A stretch of 64,000 nucleotides of DNA from Cacajao melanocephalus (Eukaryota; Chordata; Mammalia; Primates; Pitheciidae). Position numbers and translations under genes: made by a program. The notes under the pieces were generated by a model. That model had not been told where the DNA came from. It saw nothing but the letters and a program-made list of their open reading frames with translations, and made no database searches. Location: contig CAUYLG010047366.1 in NCBI GenBank assembly GCA_963573385.1, forward strand, positions 62,001 to 126,000. Direction: 5' to 3'. Position 1 is the stretch's first letter, and every line of letters starts with the position of its first letter. This document shows, piece by piece, positions 37,383 to 52,060 of the stretch.

Positions 37383-40300
37383 TGTGAGAAGTGGCTGCTG
37401 CAGACCACGTGCGTGTCCTTCACACTCCCGGGGGCCGTGGGTCTGTATTCCACGCATGTGGGATCTTCCTCTGGACCCTTTGGACCCCAGTCTGCTGGGC
37501 TCTGCAGGGGGTAAGATGTGAACCCCGACTACGTGCACGAGAGAGAGAGGAAGCTGGAGGGGGGCAAGGCCAAGTCATCTTCAGGCGCCCCCACCCAGCA
37601 AGGCGGTTTGCACGCTGGCTGAATGAGCTTTAAAAAAGAGTTTTTTTTCTGTAGCTTAGAATCATGGTTTCACTAAATGGTGAAATAATTTTATGCCACT
37701 TCCCCTACTAATTACCATCTCATTATTATTAGAAAGGATGGTTTCCTTGAAGTCTAGAAAATTTTGTTCTAGTCCATTTCAATGGTACAGGAGAAATGTG
37801 GCTTCCATTTAGAGGAAGACGGTGACACCTAGTGACCATTCCCTGGCGGTGTGACGGCTTCACACCTGCAGGATGGATGCCAGGGCGTGCGGTGCTCCTG
37901 CCTGGCAGTCATCTCAGGCACTGCAAGGCAGGGCATGGTGGCAGATTAACACAGGCAGGTCAGGGGACAGATAAAACCCAGAGGTCTTTGAAACTTCACA
38001 ATCCCGTAGGGTGTATGGCCCCAGTGAGCCCCATGCTGAATCCAGGAAGAACCCAGAAGCGATGGTGTTGACGTCCCTAGGTCCTCCCGGACAGAACACA
38101 CCAGGAGTTGCTGCGTCTTTCTCATCCCAAGACCCCCAACTTTCCCCAGCATCCCTCGTGGCAGAAGTGGGATTGTGGCCAGGACTTAAGTAAATGTAAT
38201 TTCCCCCCTTCCGGCCCGGCTTTCCACACAGATGTGATTGACTCTCTCTCATGGCCTACAGACTCTCCATGTGCGCAGGCGCTTCAACCTGACACACAAA
38301 TCCTTTCCCTTTACCCTGACCCAGAACGAATCACGCAGCTTCTGAGACAAAGAGGACGCTTCTCCTAGTTCCCCCTCGCTTTCGGAAGTGGGAAAAGATT
38401 TGCTCCTTCTCTCCCGGAATTTTTACTGTAAAGAAGAAAATGAATTTTCACTGTGTTTTTGACATATCCCTAAACAAGATGTGTTTTATAGAGTGAGTCC
38501 ACTTTCCCTTCATCTGAAATGTATTTTTAAAAAGAGAGAGAGAGAGAAGTGAAAGACTGAGGATGGGTGTGTGGAGGGTGAGGAGGTGTGGCAGACTCCA
38601 TGCTAGAGAGGCCCCGGGCATGTTTGGGGTTTGTGGTCAGGGGCCCCATGCACCAGGTCCAGTCTGAAGCAGCTGAGGGGGATGGGGAGGGTGGACAATG
38701 TTTGTGTAAGAGAGGGACAAAGGGCACGGCAGGGACACCAAGCAGAAACGCAATGCCCTCTGTGCCCTTCCCGTGCCAGCTTTGGGTTCTAGCAGCAGCG
38801 TCTCTCTGCTGTTGGGAAGAACTCCTCAGGGATCACCTGCCTACCCCTTGTCTCCTCCAACTCCTGCAGCTGCAGGGCTGGGCTGCCCAGCTCCAGGTCA
38901 TCCACTTCGACACACACCTGCCTCGTGAAAGGCACAGAGCACCACATGTCCTCTGAGGTCGGTGTGCTCAGCGCCATGCGTGGGACAGCTGTGACGACCC
39001 TCCCCTTGTGTCTAAGAGCCACCCGGGTGCACATGTGCTCGGAGACTCAGATGTCCCTGGAAGGACAGACACGAGGACCTGAGTGTGCCAGAGCCCCTGC
39101 CGCTGGGAGGAGAACTGTGAGCCAGGAACGGATCTGTGATGGGGATTCCTTCTGTCAACACACTTTCTAATCTAAGCTCGAGACTCCACTTCCAGACTAG
39201 AGCAGGCTTCTCCCTACATCTCCCTCTCTGCAGCAGGGGCTCCTGCCAGGCCTAAGGAGCCCAGAGCCATGCGCTCGGCCAACACCATCTCCAGATGCCT
39301 GCCCCAGTGCCCACGCTGCTGCCAGGATGCCAGTGAACCCAGGCAGGGGGAGCAGGGTGCAGCAGGGCGCTGACAGCCGTGGCCAGCCAATCTGTGTCTG
39401 GAAATCAGTCTCACTGAACAATCCGGGGAAGAGGCTGACTTTCTAACTGATCCTAAGGCTATAGATGTGGAGTGAATTCTTCCTTTTCCCCGTAATTCTC
39501 TGATTAAAATGGCAATTATGCAATAGCAATTTTCCATTTTAAAAGCTGAGCATGACTTCCCTACTTGGTGGAAGCCTGTCTGCCCCGAAAAGGTGGTGCT
39601 ATTTAGTGCTTTTTGAAAAAGCGTTATCTGTGTTGTATATACAGAACCTACTTGTTGCCACAACGCCCCCTCCTAAAAATTATCTCTCGGGAAGAGACTC
39701 ACGTGGCTGGATCTGGCTCTGCCCCCAGCTGGTCCCGGGGCCCCTCTGAGGCCTGAGGGGACTGCTCCGCTCTGACCACTGCCTCTTCTGGGTGGAGGCC
39801 GCAGCCATCATTGCAGTGACAGTGGCCAGGAGGTGGGGTCCAGCACCGTGCGCCAATCTGCACTGGCTGGCCGGACCTGCCTGGTTTGTCGTCACCGAGA
39901 ATGGGCAGGAAATGCAGAGAAAATCCAGACACTACACCAGCAGGAAAATGAAGCCTCCTCAGCCTCCCATCACACAACCACCCACAGCGCCAGGACAGGC
40001 TGGAAATGTTTTTCCTGCTGCTTTAAAATAGATATAGATAGATGTCAGGCCGTTCAGTATGCAGCCATAGCTCACTACTGAGACTGGCTGTTGAAAACCT
40101 GTTTCATTGTTGAGAAATGGGGCAAAAACACAAGTTATACATAGGGATTTTCAAGCACACATTCTATATATTCTGAAACATCAATAGGATTTCCACCCAG
40201 TTCAGGACACTCACCTTAAATGTAATTCAGCCTGCAGCCTGGGTAGTGTCATTTTGTAAAAAGGATGATCTGCTATAAATAACTGTCCCTCAGACCTAGA

Positions 40301-41060
40301 AGTGGGATGGCTCATGAATAACACATGAGCTGCGCACAGCGGCTCTGCCCTTTGAATCAGAGAACATGTGTTTCCCGATCTGAAGCGGGAGAAAGCCCTC
40401 TTCCAGCCCCCTTTTAAATTCTTGGCTTGGAATGAGCCCGACTCCTTCTTGGGAAATCCAACCCCGAATCAACACTCACTTTTTTGTTGTGTTTTCCTCT
40501 CCCCACTTTGAAGAAACAATGGCCCTGGGTTTGAGAATCTGAGTCTCTTCTCTTTGCCAAGGCTCTGCACAGCTGTAGCCCCCACCCCATGCACCTCCAG
40601 GCTCCCAAATCCCTGTCAACAATTGAAGAACACACAAGCGACTGGTACCCCAGGAGTGTGCTCCAGCCTGGGCTGATGGAGAGCAAACCCAATAACCCTG
40701 TCTCTACCGGACTTCCACCTGCTGCCCTCCACCTTGGTCAGGTGACTCCCACCCAGGATGCCAGTGACAGGCCTGGAGAGTGGCCTTGCAGAACCAGGAC
40801 ACCAGCACACGCCCTCAAGACACAGCAGCAGGTCAACCTGAACTTGGCAAAGGCCTGTGGCTCTCCTGCTCCACCAGCTAAGGCCTGGAAGGGGAGGAAG
40901 TAAGAAAGAGAACCTGAGTGCACTAGCTGGGATGATGCCAGGACCAAGGAAGGGGAAGGAGAATGAGCCTCTGACGCTGGAAGTGAAGGTGACGGGGCCA
41001 GGAAGGAGGAGATGGTTCCAGAGCCAGATTCAAACCCACCAACGCCTGGGACCGGGAAAT
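37383..41060. other. Long single-copy interval, GC-richer, no gene seen
   Basis: About 3.7 kb with no confident repeat call. A short GA run lies at 38534-38547. Many overlapping frames up to 149 codons occur on both strands, as expected in GC-rich DNA, and none has a domain I recognise. Confidence 0.42.
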
Positions 41061-41175
41061 AATTGTTGAACAAATGAATGAATGAATGAGTTGATTGTTC
41101 CAAGACTTTGGCATAGTCTCAGAATGGTGACAATCCAAGGCTATAGAGTCTCATGGAATCATTCATTCATTCATC
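41061..41175 (+). repeat. (GAAT)n and (ATTC)n ends, possible L2 tails
   Basis: TTGTTGAACAAATGAATGAATG at 41063-41090 matches an L2 3' tail on the plus strand. ATCATTCATTCATTCATC at about 41158-41174 looks like the complement. The two could pair as a small inverted repeat. Confidence 0.6.
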
Positions 41176-42430
41176 AAACGGTTGTGGAGGACCAGGCTCT
41201 GCCTCTCCTCCAGTGGTGAAAGTAGAGGAGTTACAACTCACAAATGGGGCATCCCTTTAAGGTCGTCTATGGCCCATTGAGGGATCCCCATTCACCACTT
41301 AAGCCACAGGACCAGGGTATGGCTTTCCTTTCCATTCTCCAATTACTTACTCACCCACCAAGGACTGTGCTGAGCACATCCCGTGCCCATAGGACATCAG
41401 GCCCACAGCTAAGGGATGGGGATGTGAAGTCAGGGAAAGAGGAAGGAGATGGATCCACTAGACATGGGACATGGTGCAGGGTTGTTTAGGAAACAGCAAT
41501 CTTCCTGAAACTATAGATTGTGTTTTGATGACACACTTCTTGGGGACAAGCCAAATTAATTGAAGAAACTTCTTTTTTCCTTCCCCAAATTTTTGTTGCT
41601 ACCATGTAGATACGGAGTTAGATGATAAGTATCCTCTGTAAAGAGGTCAGGAGACTTCAGCTGGCTTTCTGTCTGCCATGCCCCTGGACCTGTGCTAACG
41701 AAACCTCTGACGTCTGCATTGACCTCAGACACTGCTGCTGTCACCACTGAGAGACGGAGAAGCAGGGAGAGGTGGGGGAGGCAGGCGAACCCCAAAGACA
41801 ACCCACAGACTCTGTTCACATGGGAGCTCAAGAGTGGGGAGGCCAGCAAGGTGCCTCCCTGACCACAAAATCTCAGTCATGAAGGTAAAGTTGACTATAT
41901 TTTATTGCAATATGTTTTTAAAAACCAAAATTAGTACAAAAACCTATGACAGAAAAAAATCACAATTTTAAAGACAGAATTGCTGATACTAATTTTTTTT
42001 TACTTTCATCTTTAATATGGCTCAGCGCAGCACCTAGCCTTTGTGTGTAATTTCGGTATTTAGTTGATGTGATTTTCTTTGCATTCACACAGACGTGTCA
42101 GGAGAGCTGCAGCACCCTCTGCTCCTGGTTGTCCACCCACTTCCCACTCGATGCCATGTCCCCAGCTGGCATGCATGACCCCTCTGAACTCGCTCGGTGG
42201 CCCCTGAACCTGCTCTAGGAGATGCCCACACTGGCTTGTAACTCCCTACGCAACGTCGGCTTCCACCACTAGACGGTAGGCACAGAACCTGGGCCTCAAC
42301 CACTGCTGAATAAATACATGATCCCATGAAGCAGCCCATCGATGAACAGACCCCCAGAGTGTGATCATCCAGACAGAATGCAGAAGATCCCGGCTCTGTG
42401 CCTCTCCTTTCCCCTCCTGCTCCACACCTT
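41176..42430. other. Single-copy interval, no gene seen
   Basis: About 1.25 kb, AT-richer around 41880-42010. No recognised family. Confidence 0.42.
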
Positions 42431-42444
42431 CTGCTTCCTCCTTT

Positions 42445-42783
42445 CCTTTTCTTTTCTTTTTTGTTTTTTTTTTGTTTTTTTGTTTTTTTGGTTTTTTTTG
42501 AGATGGAGTCTGGTTCTGGTTCTGTCTCCCAGGCTGGAGTGCAGGGGCACAATCTCGGCTCACTGCGACCTCCACCTCCTGGGCGCCAGCGATTCTCCTG
42601 CCTCAGCCTCCGTGTAGCTGGGACTACAGGAGCACACCACCACATCCAACTAATTTTTGTATTTTTAGTAGAGACAGGATTTCACCATGTTGGCCAAGCT
42701 GGTCTCGAACTCCTGACCTTGTGATCCTCCTGCCTCGGCCTCCCAAAGTGCTGGGATTACAGGCGTGAGCCACTGCACCCGGC
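42445..42783 (-). mobile_element. Alu SINE with long T/G tail and target-site duplication
   Basis: A long TTTTG-like tail, then GAGATGGAGTCTGGTTCTGG. A 14-base duplication CTGCTTCCTCCTTT is identical at 42431-42444 and 42784-42797. The GTTCTG hexamer is tandemly repeated near 42508-42520. The exact duplication suggests a fairly recent insertion. Confidence 0.94.
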
Positions 42784-42797
42784 CTGCTTCCTCCTTT

Positions 42798-43740
<943 letters not shown>

Positions 43741-44520
43741 ATATCTATTTTTTTTTTCAGGAAGATTGAGGTTTCTTAAACAGTTCTACGCCATGTCCCA
43801 TGTCTAATGGATCTGTGTTTTTCCTCTTTCCCTGGCTTTACTTCCCCATCCCCTCACTGTGGCCCTGACTTCCTATGGGGCACCGGATGTTCTAGGTGAG
43901 TGAGTGAGTAATCAGAGAATGAAAAGCAAAGTGATACCCCTGCCCCGTGGCTTAAGTCATGAATGGGAATCCCTTAATGGATCATATAAAATCATACAGA
44001 GATGTCCCATCAACAAAAGTCTTAGAACAATAATAATAATAAAGTCTTGAAAGATATATTTTGGGGTAGGATATGAAACACAGAAGGAAATGAGCCTGGC
44101 AGCAGTCACACCAGCCTTGGTTCCCAGACCCTCGAGCACACACTTCTGAGGCCCAGGCGCAGGCTCACCTGTCTGAGTGACTTTCTAGCCCCATGCTGGG
44201 CGCCTTGTCCGGGTCTATCCATTCTCTGTCTTCTCTTCCTAAGCCATCCTGCACATCCTAGACAGACTCAGAGATGGGGCCAAGGACTCTGTGAACGAGG
44301 ACGGGACATGTTAGTCAGCAAAGTCCTCAGCTGCCTGACACTGTGGCGAGGCCCTGGAAGCAAAACCAAACCACTGCAGCCCAGCCCAGAGGGAAAATCG
44401 CCACGGGGCCCCAGAGAGGCACGGGGACAGTCAGCGGGGCTCCGGGTGCTTGGAGAGGAGAGACAGCAACGCCTCATGCTTAGGGCATTCCCAGCTCAAT
44501 GAAACACAGGCGATTTTTAA
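43741..44520. other. Single-copy interval, no gene seen
   Basis: About 780 bp with a short GTGAGTGAGTGAG run near 43897. No recognised family or exon. Confidence 0.4.
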
Positions 44521-44565
44521 ATTTTATTTATTTATTTATTTATTTACTTATTTATTTATTTATTT
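44521..44565 (-). repeat. (TTTA)n tract, Alu tail
   Basis: About eleven TTTA units with one TTAC change, at the tail side of a truncated Alu. Confidence 0.93.
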
Positions 44566-44684
44566 AATAGAGACAGGGTTTCACCATCTTGGCCGGGCTA
44601 GTCTTGAACTCCTGACCTTGTGATCCACCTGCCGTGGCCTCCCAAAGTGCTGAGATTATAGGCGTGAGCCACCTTGCCCGGCCC
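44566..44684 (-). mobile_element. Truncated Alu SINE (left arm), minus strand
   Basis: AGAGACAGGGTTTCACCATC to GAGCCACCTTGCCCGGCC. Only the left arm is present, joined directly to the TTTA tract. Confidence 0.88.
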
Positions 44685-45528
44685 AGGAGATATTTAATTT
44701 AGCAAAAATTTATCACTATTTGTTGGAATGAGAGTCCCTCGTCAAGGCTCACAAACTGTCTCCAGAAGGGAGATTGTTTTATCGTGATGATTACGAAGTC
44801 CTACCCAGCAAAGTCTGAAAATTGTGATAGAGAAAGTATAAACCTGAGTCTGTGAAGGAAAATTGTTATTGCTGTTGAATATATGAATTGCAAAATGCCG
44901 TAATACAAAGATCTTTTATGCATTTCTGTCGTATAGAGGGAGAGTGGAAGCTGTTTGAGTTTATTTAAATATTGTTGACAGAAAACTGCTGTCTCTAGAA
45001 GCCTAGCCGTGGATTAAGAGTCATATATATACACATATATACATGCAAATTAAAAAGTTGAAAAAGAGACAATTGTCAACATAACCTTTAGAAAACCAAG
45101 AGGATCTGTAGCCCAAGAGCGTATTCATGGGAGAAAAGGGAAATGCATGAACACCTCATCTTACTTCCTCCTGCAGGAGCTGGAGGTGGGAATGTCACCA
45201 GGCCACGAGCCGGGATCACTGCATGAGGATTCCCACATTCCGGCCTGCATGGGCACCTTGGGGACTGAATGTGCAGCCCCAGCTCTCTGGATCTCCTGCA
45301 GAGCATCTGAGCTAGACCACCTCTCATGTTTCATCAAGTTCCTGCATCCCATTCTGCTCTGAGATACCCAATTCCTATGCCTGCTAAAAGCCACAGTGAG
45401 AAATAAGAACCTATGTCCACACTTTCGTTTCCTAAGAGAAATATCAACATATGTCTGCCAAATAAATTGTTGTATTCAGTGAGTTATTTCCAAAAGTACC
45501 CCTTGACCACCTCAATATGTGTTGAAAG
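44685..45528. other. Single-copy AT-rich interval
   Basis: About 840 bp. A short ATATATACACATATATAC stretch and an ATGCAAAT octamer (45043-45050) are present. No gene is recognised. Confidence 0.42.
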
Positions 45529-45745
45529 GAATCCCTCTATGCCAAACCCAGGGGCCCCGAATCCCTCTATACCAAGCGCAGGAGCCCTGAATCCTCTATA
45601 CCAAACCCAGGAAATGTGCTACGCTCTATACCAAATCCAGGAGGCCCAAAATCCTCTATATGAAATCCAAGATGTCTGGACCACTGTACACCGAATCCAG
45701 GAGGCCTGAGGCCCTCTGTACTAGATCCAAGTACTTATGTGACAG
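45529..45745 (+). repeat. Degenerate 30-bp minisatellite, about seven units
   Basis: Units of 29-31 bases share CCTCTATACCAAA, then CCAGGAG, then GCCC and AATCC. The first two are exactly 30 bases and nearly identical; later ones drift. A 98-codon plus-strand frame (45413-45709) reads through, showing repeated NPSMPNPGAP-like blocks, because 30 is a multiple of three. No start context or homology supports a protein. Confidence 0.88.
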
Positions 45746-46579
45746 ACCATGTGAACCTGAGCCAATGAGAATGACCATACAGATGACCACATCCGTGTCC
45801 CCGGCATGTGACAGGATAGTAGTGGATTGGTCACAGAGCTGCCGATGTGCACAACCTGTACAAAAATGCATCCGCTTTTCAGGGAGGTGAAGACACAAGG
45901 GGAGCGGGGGTCAGGAGGTGACTGCCAGGAAAGGCACTGTGTCTTTCAACTCAGTGACCAAAAGCACACCTGGTTATAAATCTGCTGTGTCTATAGAATG
46001 AAATGGGGGAATATAAACTGAACAGAGAAGGAAACAGCACTCAAGAGTTTTATCAGCCAGAGAAAAGTTACTGTGAATATTGTCCCTAAATTGTTTTCTG
46101 ATTTTTTTTTAATTTTGCAAATAGATCCTGAATCCTATTGTGCCCTATTTTTTTCCTCTAACTTGACATGGTATCACCAGATTGTTTTTGGAATATTCTG
46201 TAAGTGCTGTGTCGTCCTGTCTACCACAGGACCTCTGCACCTGTGCCCCCAGCATCTGCCCTCTGCTGCTACCCACTGCAGATGCTGCCACAGGCTCCTG
46301 CCAGTGAAGGCTGCAGGTGCCTCAGCTACTCTACTAAGGAGAAGACAGAGCTCAGAGGCAGCACGGGTGTGAATCTAGATGGGGCTGTCTCTAAGTTGAC
46401 ACCAGGATCAATAACACCCCTTGCAGGCACCTGCGATGTTGGGGCTTCTCTGCATCCCACTCTTTCTCAATGTCATCCCAAAGCATGTCTCCATTAAGCG
46501 TGGGCTTCATGACCCCTGACTGATCATCCCCACAGAGAGGCTCTGCCCCTGACCCAGGGTGGGCACTCACCTTCTTCAA
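45746..46579. other. Single-copy interval, no gene seen
   Basis: About 830 bp. No repeat or exon is recognised. Confidence 0.4.
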
Positions 46580-46830
46580 TTGTTGGCTGTGGCATAGACA
46601 AGTTACTCCTCCTCTCTATGCCTCAAATTCTTCATGGCAGAGCTATGAGGGTGAGGCTGCACCTGTCTGCATGGTTGTATTCCCATGACCTCGCTTACAC
46701 GTCTGCCCTGGGTGTGATTCTATGTACGTGTCCATCTCCACTCAGTCACACTCTGGAGACCAGGAAATGCCTCTGATTCATCTTTCAGTCGCCACAAAGC
46801 CTAGCACAGAGCCTTGCCCTGTTAGGGAAA
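46580..46830 (+). mobile_element. MIR-like start and L2-like end, degenerate
   Basis: GACAAGTTACTCCTCCTCTC and ATGCCTCAAATTCTTCATGG resemble the MIR core. GTCGCCACAAAGCCTAGCAC and AGAGCCTTGCCC recall an L2 3' end. The middle is unassigned, so these are two weak relics. Confidence 0.5.
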
Positions 46831-48084
46831 TAGAAAGACCCCCTTTACTTAGTTGATGATTTTTCCCAAGCCCTGTACTTGGACCATGGGTGTCCAAAAT
46901 GCATTGTGGGGAATGTTCTGATATATTAGCAATTTTTCCCTACCTTTCCCCACAACCCTGAGTTTTTGTCTCAACCCCATCAGGAGTGGATGATGCAGCC
47001 CACAGCCCAGAGAGACACAATGGCGCAAATTCCCAGCCCCAGAGTGCCAAACGCTGAGGTCCAGGCAGAGACAGTGGGTTTGGAAGGATGTCTTTATCTC
47101 AGTGAGCCAGTTCCCCTGCCTCCAGACCAGCTGTTTCCCTAAATGGAAGGAAAGGAAGAAAGAGCGTCCTAAGAGGCAAAGGACACTCAATGCCGGTGGG
47201 CTCCTGAGAAGGGACTTTGGCCCCATTCCCTACCCCTGGGGACTCAAGGAGAAAATGATGGGATCCCCGACAGGTGTAGGAATCTGGGCACAGAGAAACC
47301 AAAGCTGCTATCCCAGGGAAATCCCTGGGGAAGCCCTGCACAGCACAGAAGCAACCACATGGGTGGCTGGTCCTTCCAGACGCGGTCCCCAGGAGATTCT
47401 GCACACCCAGGTGGAGAGGGAAGCTGTGGGTCATTTCCTCAATATCCCAAATAGAGGCTGCAATGGGAAGAAGTTGAGAGAGAGAGATGTGGAAAAGACT
47501 TTGATAAGAACAAGAGATAATGGTGTGGACCGATGGCCTGGCCAGAGAGGACTCCTACAGAGAAGATGCTTCCAGGAGAGGCCAGGTGACAAATGACAAG
47601 CCTGGCCCTTCCCACAGCCAAGACGCCCTAGAAATGAACACAATTCCCAGAAAGGAGGGGAGGGAGACCCAGAGTTGCCAGAACATTGGCTGAAGTTTGT
47701 CTCTCCCGCAAGGCAGATGGCCTGCACACGACAGCCCCGGGTCATGTGTCAACAAGGCACCTGTTTCTCTGGCCTGAATTCTAACCAAATACGGTTTTTA
47801 AAGTGAGGCTGCTCTCAGCTCAGGTGCCTCCTCCATGATAGGGGCACACTTTGGCTGGGGTCCCACATGTGACAGAGACAGAACTCAGAACAGACAGAAT
47901 GCCTGTGGTGGGACAATAGAACCTCATCCCCATAGGGCTTCTTAACGCTGTTTCTACCTCAGCCCCCTTCTTCTGCAAGCCAGGGAAGGATTCTGTCTCT
48001 CCGGCAACCGCACCGCACACGGATTTCCTCTACAGCACTTGGCTTTCCTCTATACTGTGGGCTTCAGTTCTGGCCACTAGAACC
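46831..48084. other. Single-copy interval, no gene seen
   Basis: About 1.25 kb. A 164-codon plus-strand frame (47102-47596) is opposed by several minus-strand frames and shows no recognisable domain. It is probably chance, though I cannot exclude an unknown short protein. Confidence 0.42.
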
Positions 48085-48180
48085 AAATCCCACGGGAACA
48101 GAGGCCCTGCTGGCCTTGTCTACCACTGTGCCTGGAACAGTCAGTGTTCAATCACTGCTTGTATAGTCAATGAATAACAC
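48085..48180 (+). mobile_element. L2 3' end fragment
   Basis: TTGTCTACCACTGTGCCTGG, AACAGTCAGTGTTCAATC and GTCAATGAATAAC match the L2 tail order. Confidence 0.62.
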
Positions 48181-48319
48181 ACATGTGAATTCACGGCCTG
48201 ATGAGTAGAAACCCATACACACCCACAGGCAGGCGTGAAACTCACTGTTGAAAGAATCATGGAGGTGAATACTTCTTAGGGAGACAAATATTCCCTAAGC
48301 CTCTAGATAGGCCCCTTAA

Positions 48320-48629
<310 letters not shown>

Positions 48630-48643
48630 GTGACAGGTATTCT

Positions 48644-49914
48644 CAAATGTACACAACAGACGACAGAATTTTGCTTTTTGGAAACAATGCAGTATTTTCA
48701 AAACCCCAGCACAAGAAACCTTGAGAGGATAGCCTCCGAGGAAGATGAGTCCACGCGGCCACGATGGCTCCTGTGGTTTTAGTGAAACCAGGCAGCGCTA
48801 TAGGGAAACTCAAATCAGCCATACAAATCATTGGATTGGTTGATTCGCTTATGCATCCTTGGGGGAAAAAAATCTTTCTGGGATTTGCTTTTAAATAACC
48901 ACTCTGGAGAGAGGAGGAAGGACTAAGCTGAGTGCAGATGAAATGAAGTCAGCCATGAATTGGTGGTTCAGAAGTCTGGGTGATATGAACACAGGGTGAT
49001 TAGAATTTGTCTACTTTTGCATATATCTGCAATCTCCCCCCTAAGAAGTTTTTATTTTTTAAATTCACATCTGTCTCTGGGGCTGTGCCAGCAACTCCCA
49101 CCCTGGCAGTGACAACATATCCCATCTGCTTCTTTGTGGCTTGTCAGAGAGAATGTTCAGGCTGCTATATTCTGTCTAAATTCCAGAAATAATCAGGACA
49201 CTACGACTCCTAAGCCTCATACCTGAGATAATTAGAACAAGAAGTCTGTGTTCATATGTCCAAGATCATTAAAGAATTCAGAAGCAAGACAAAGAAAAAA
49301 AATTCTTTTACTAAAATTAACTGTAATGATCCCAAATACATGTTATTTTTGTATGTGAACTTTCTGAAATGCATGATATTTATATCCAGCAAAGAATATC
49401 TTTTCTTAGCCCAAGAAAAATAAGAAGAGTGAAATCAAGTTGTCCAGGAGAGAGTGGAATGGGTGTGTGTGTTCACATAGGCAGCCTGAGTCAAGGAGGC
49501 TTCCCTGCTGGAGTGATTTCTGAGCTACTCATCAGTCAGACCTGAGATGAGTGGCCTCAGGTCACCATCGTGAAAACGCTAGCAGCTACAGAAGCAGAGC
49601 CTGCTCCAGGCTCTGGGGAAAAGCTGCTGGAACTGGCTTGTACTTCCTTCCAGAGCCCAGATGCCCACTGAATTGCTCAGGTCTGCTGAGCAAATCCCTG
49701 AATTTCTAGAAAAATTAGAAACACGGAATCAATGTCATTACCTTTGCAGGGATAAAAGTAAATAGTGAGGCAAGAAATGAATCTGGGAGAAGGCTTGCCA
49801 GGTTAAGGAATGGCATTTCCAGATGACAGAGACATGAGGATAACACATTGGAGCAGGAACTGTGTGACTTCTGACTCGTCTTTTTTCTTGTCTTATATTC
49901 CAGTGCTGAATTTA
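48644..49914. other. Single-copy interval, no gene seen
   Basis: About 1.27 kb. No recognised element, and frames are below 100 codons. Confidence 0.42.
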
Positions 49915-49915
49915 G

Positions 49916-50224
<309 letters not shown>

Positions 50225-50237
50225 GGTTCCATAGATT

Positions 50238-50538
50238 CTTTTTTTTTTTTTTTTTTTTTTTTAGATGGAGTCTCACTCTGTTGCCCAGGCTAGGGTGCTG
50301 TGGCATGAACTTGGCTGACTGCAACCTCCACCTCCTGCGTTCAAGTCATTCTCCTGCCTCAGCCTCCTGAGTAGCTGGGATTACAGGCACCTGGCACCAT
50401 GCCCAGCCAATTTTTGTATTTTTAGTAGAGGCAGGGTTTCACCATGTTGGCAGGCTGGTCTCAAACTCCTGACCTCAGGTGATCTACCCACCTCAGCCTC
50501 CCAAAGTGCTAGGATTACAGGCGTGAGCCAACGCCCCC
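50238..50538 (-). mobile_element. Alu SINE, second of a stacked pair
   Basis: A T run, AGATGGAGTCTCACTCTG, ending in GAGCCAACGCCCCC. It sits between GGTTCCATAGATT (50225-50237) and AGCTCCATACATT (50539-50551). One base is missing in the TTGGCAGGCTGG box. Confidence 0.94.
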
Positions 50539-50551
50539 AGCTCCATACATT

Positions 50552-51671
50552 CTTTATTCCCTTATTCTTTGTCTTTTGCAAGAAGGATTTGAAGAGGATT
50601 GTAACAGTATATGAACTTTAGAAAAAAGTAAACATTGGCTAACTCAATAGTAAAAAATCAAAAATATAAATTACTGATCTTGAATGTGTTCATGCAATTT
50701 TAATTGCATAAGGACAATATCTGGAAGAGAATAGGTAAGAATGTAAATAGTGTGTTGGGGTGGTAAAATATGGGTGAGTGCTTTTATTTTATTAATTAAA
50801 ATATTTTTATAGTTAAATACAAAAGAAAATTAGAGGCTTAGAGATACTTGTCATAGTATTCTGAATTCATCAAAAGAGACCCTCTATGAAGGAGGAAGAC
50901 ACATTCATCTTTCAAACTGAGAAAAAAATTAAATATCCAAAGCTTCCTTGGGTTCTTATAGTAATTTGGTGTTGGAGCTTGAAATACAATAGTAAAAGAA
51001 ATCTACTTCATAATTTTCAGACAAAAATAGACTGGAATCCTGCTCCTGCCATTTTCACAGAAAGAGCAACTGAAATTCTTATTTGTAATACGAGGGTCAT
51101 AATAAAAGCTACCTCACTGTCAAAAAAAAATGTAGTGAAAGATGAAATCAGAGCATGAGGAAAGGTAGCGAAAACAAGACGCAAATGAGAAATACTGCGC
51201 ATTCATTAGAGACGATCCACGGATTGGGCTCTGAGCTGTCAACAGATGCTCCAGCCAGGAAAACATACCAGAGACAGGCCAGGAGTCGACATAAGTTGAA
51301 TCCAGACTTGCTTCTTGGGAGACACATTCCTGGAACAAGATCAGAGAGAAATTCCTCTTGGAAGTCTGTTGTTAGAGAGAGTAAGGGGCCAGCTTATCTT
51401 CTAAGGAGTCTGCTTTGTGGTGGGAGAACAGGGCACGAGGTTGAGAAAGTTAATGATACAATGTACAAAATGCAAAGCAATTTTAAGTTACCATAACTAT
51501 TTAGAGGAATGCTGGCAAACAGTAGCACATAGAGCTAAACTGATTCAATCTTCTTTAGGAAATCAATGTGCTGGTCCTTAGCCTTCTTCTGGTCCTTAGC
51601 CTTCTTCCCTTTTGATATGCTCATGGACACCTGATCTTCTTGTTGTGGGTCCTGCTCTGTAAAATGAGCCA
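50552..51671. other. Single-copy AT-rich interval
   Basis: About 1.1 kb. AT-rich between 50640 and 50840. Frames up to 113 codons show no domain. Confidence 0.42.
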
Positions 51672-52058
51672 AGTACCACCCCATCACCAACACCGTCATC
51701 CTCACCATCATCATAACCATCACCATCACAACCAGAAACACCATCACCACCATCACCATCGTCATAAACATCACCAACACAATCAGAAACACAACACCAT
51801 CAAAAATACCATTAGAAACACTATCACCAACAGCAAAACCATCACCACAATCTTCACCCACACCATCAGAAACACCACCAACACCATCGTCACTATGACC
51901 AACACCACCATGAACACCCACACCATCATGATCAACACCATCACCAACACCATCAAAAATGTTGTCAGAAACACCATTACTAACAGCAAATAATCATTAC
52001 CATCATCAGCACAATCAGAAACACCATCATCATCATCATCAACACCAACACTATCATT
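51672..52058 (+). repeat. CAT/CAC-rich satellite, about 0.39 kb
   Basis: Mainly ACCATCACC and AACACCATC units. AGAAAC recurs at 51734, 51785, 51814, 51868, 51967 and 52017, giving several spacings near 50 or 100 bases, so a longer unit is superimposed on the trinucleotide. It ends where the LTR begins at 52061. Confidence 0.93.
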
Positions 52059-52060
52059 AC

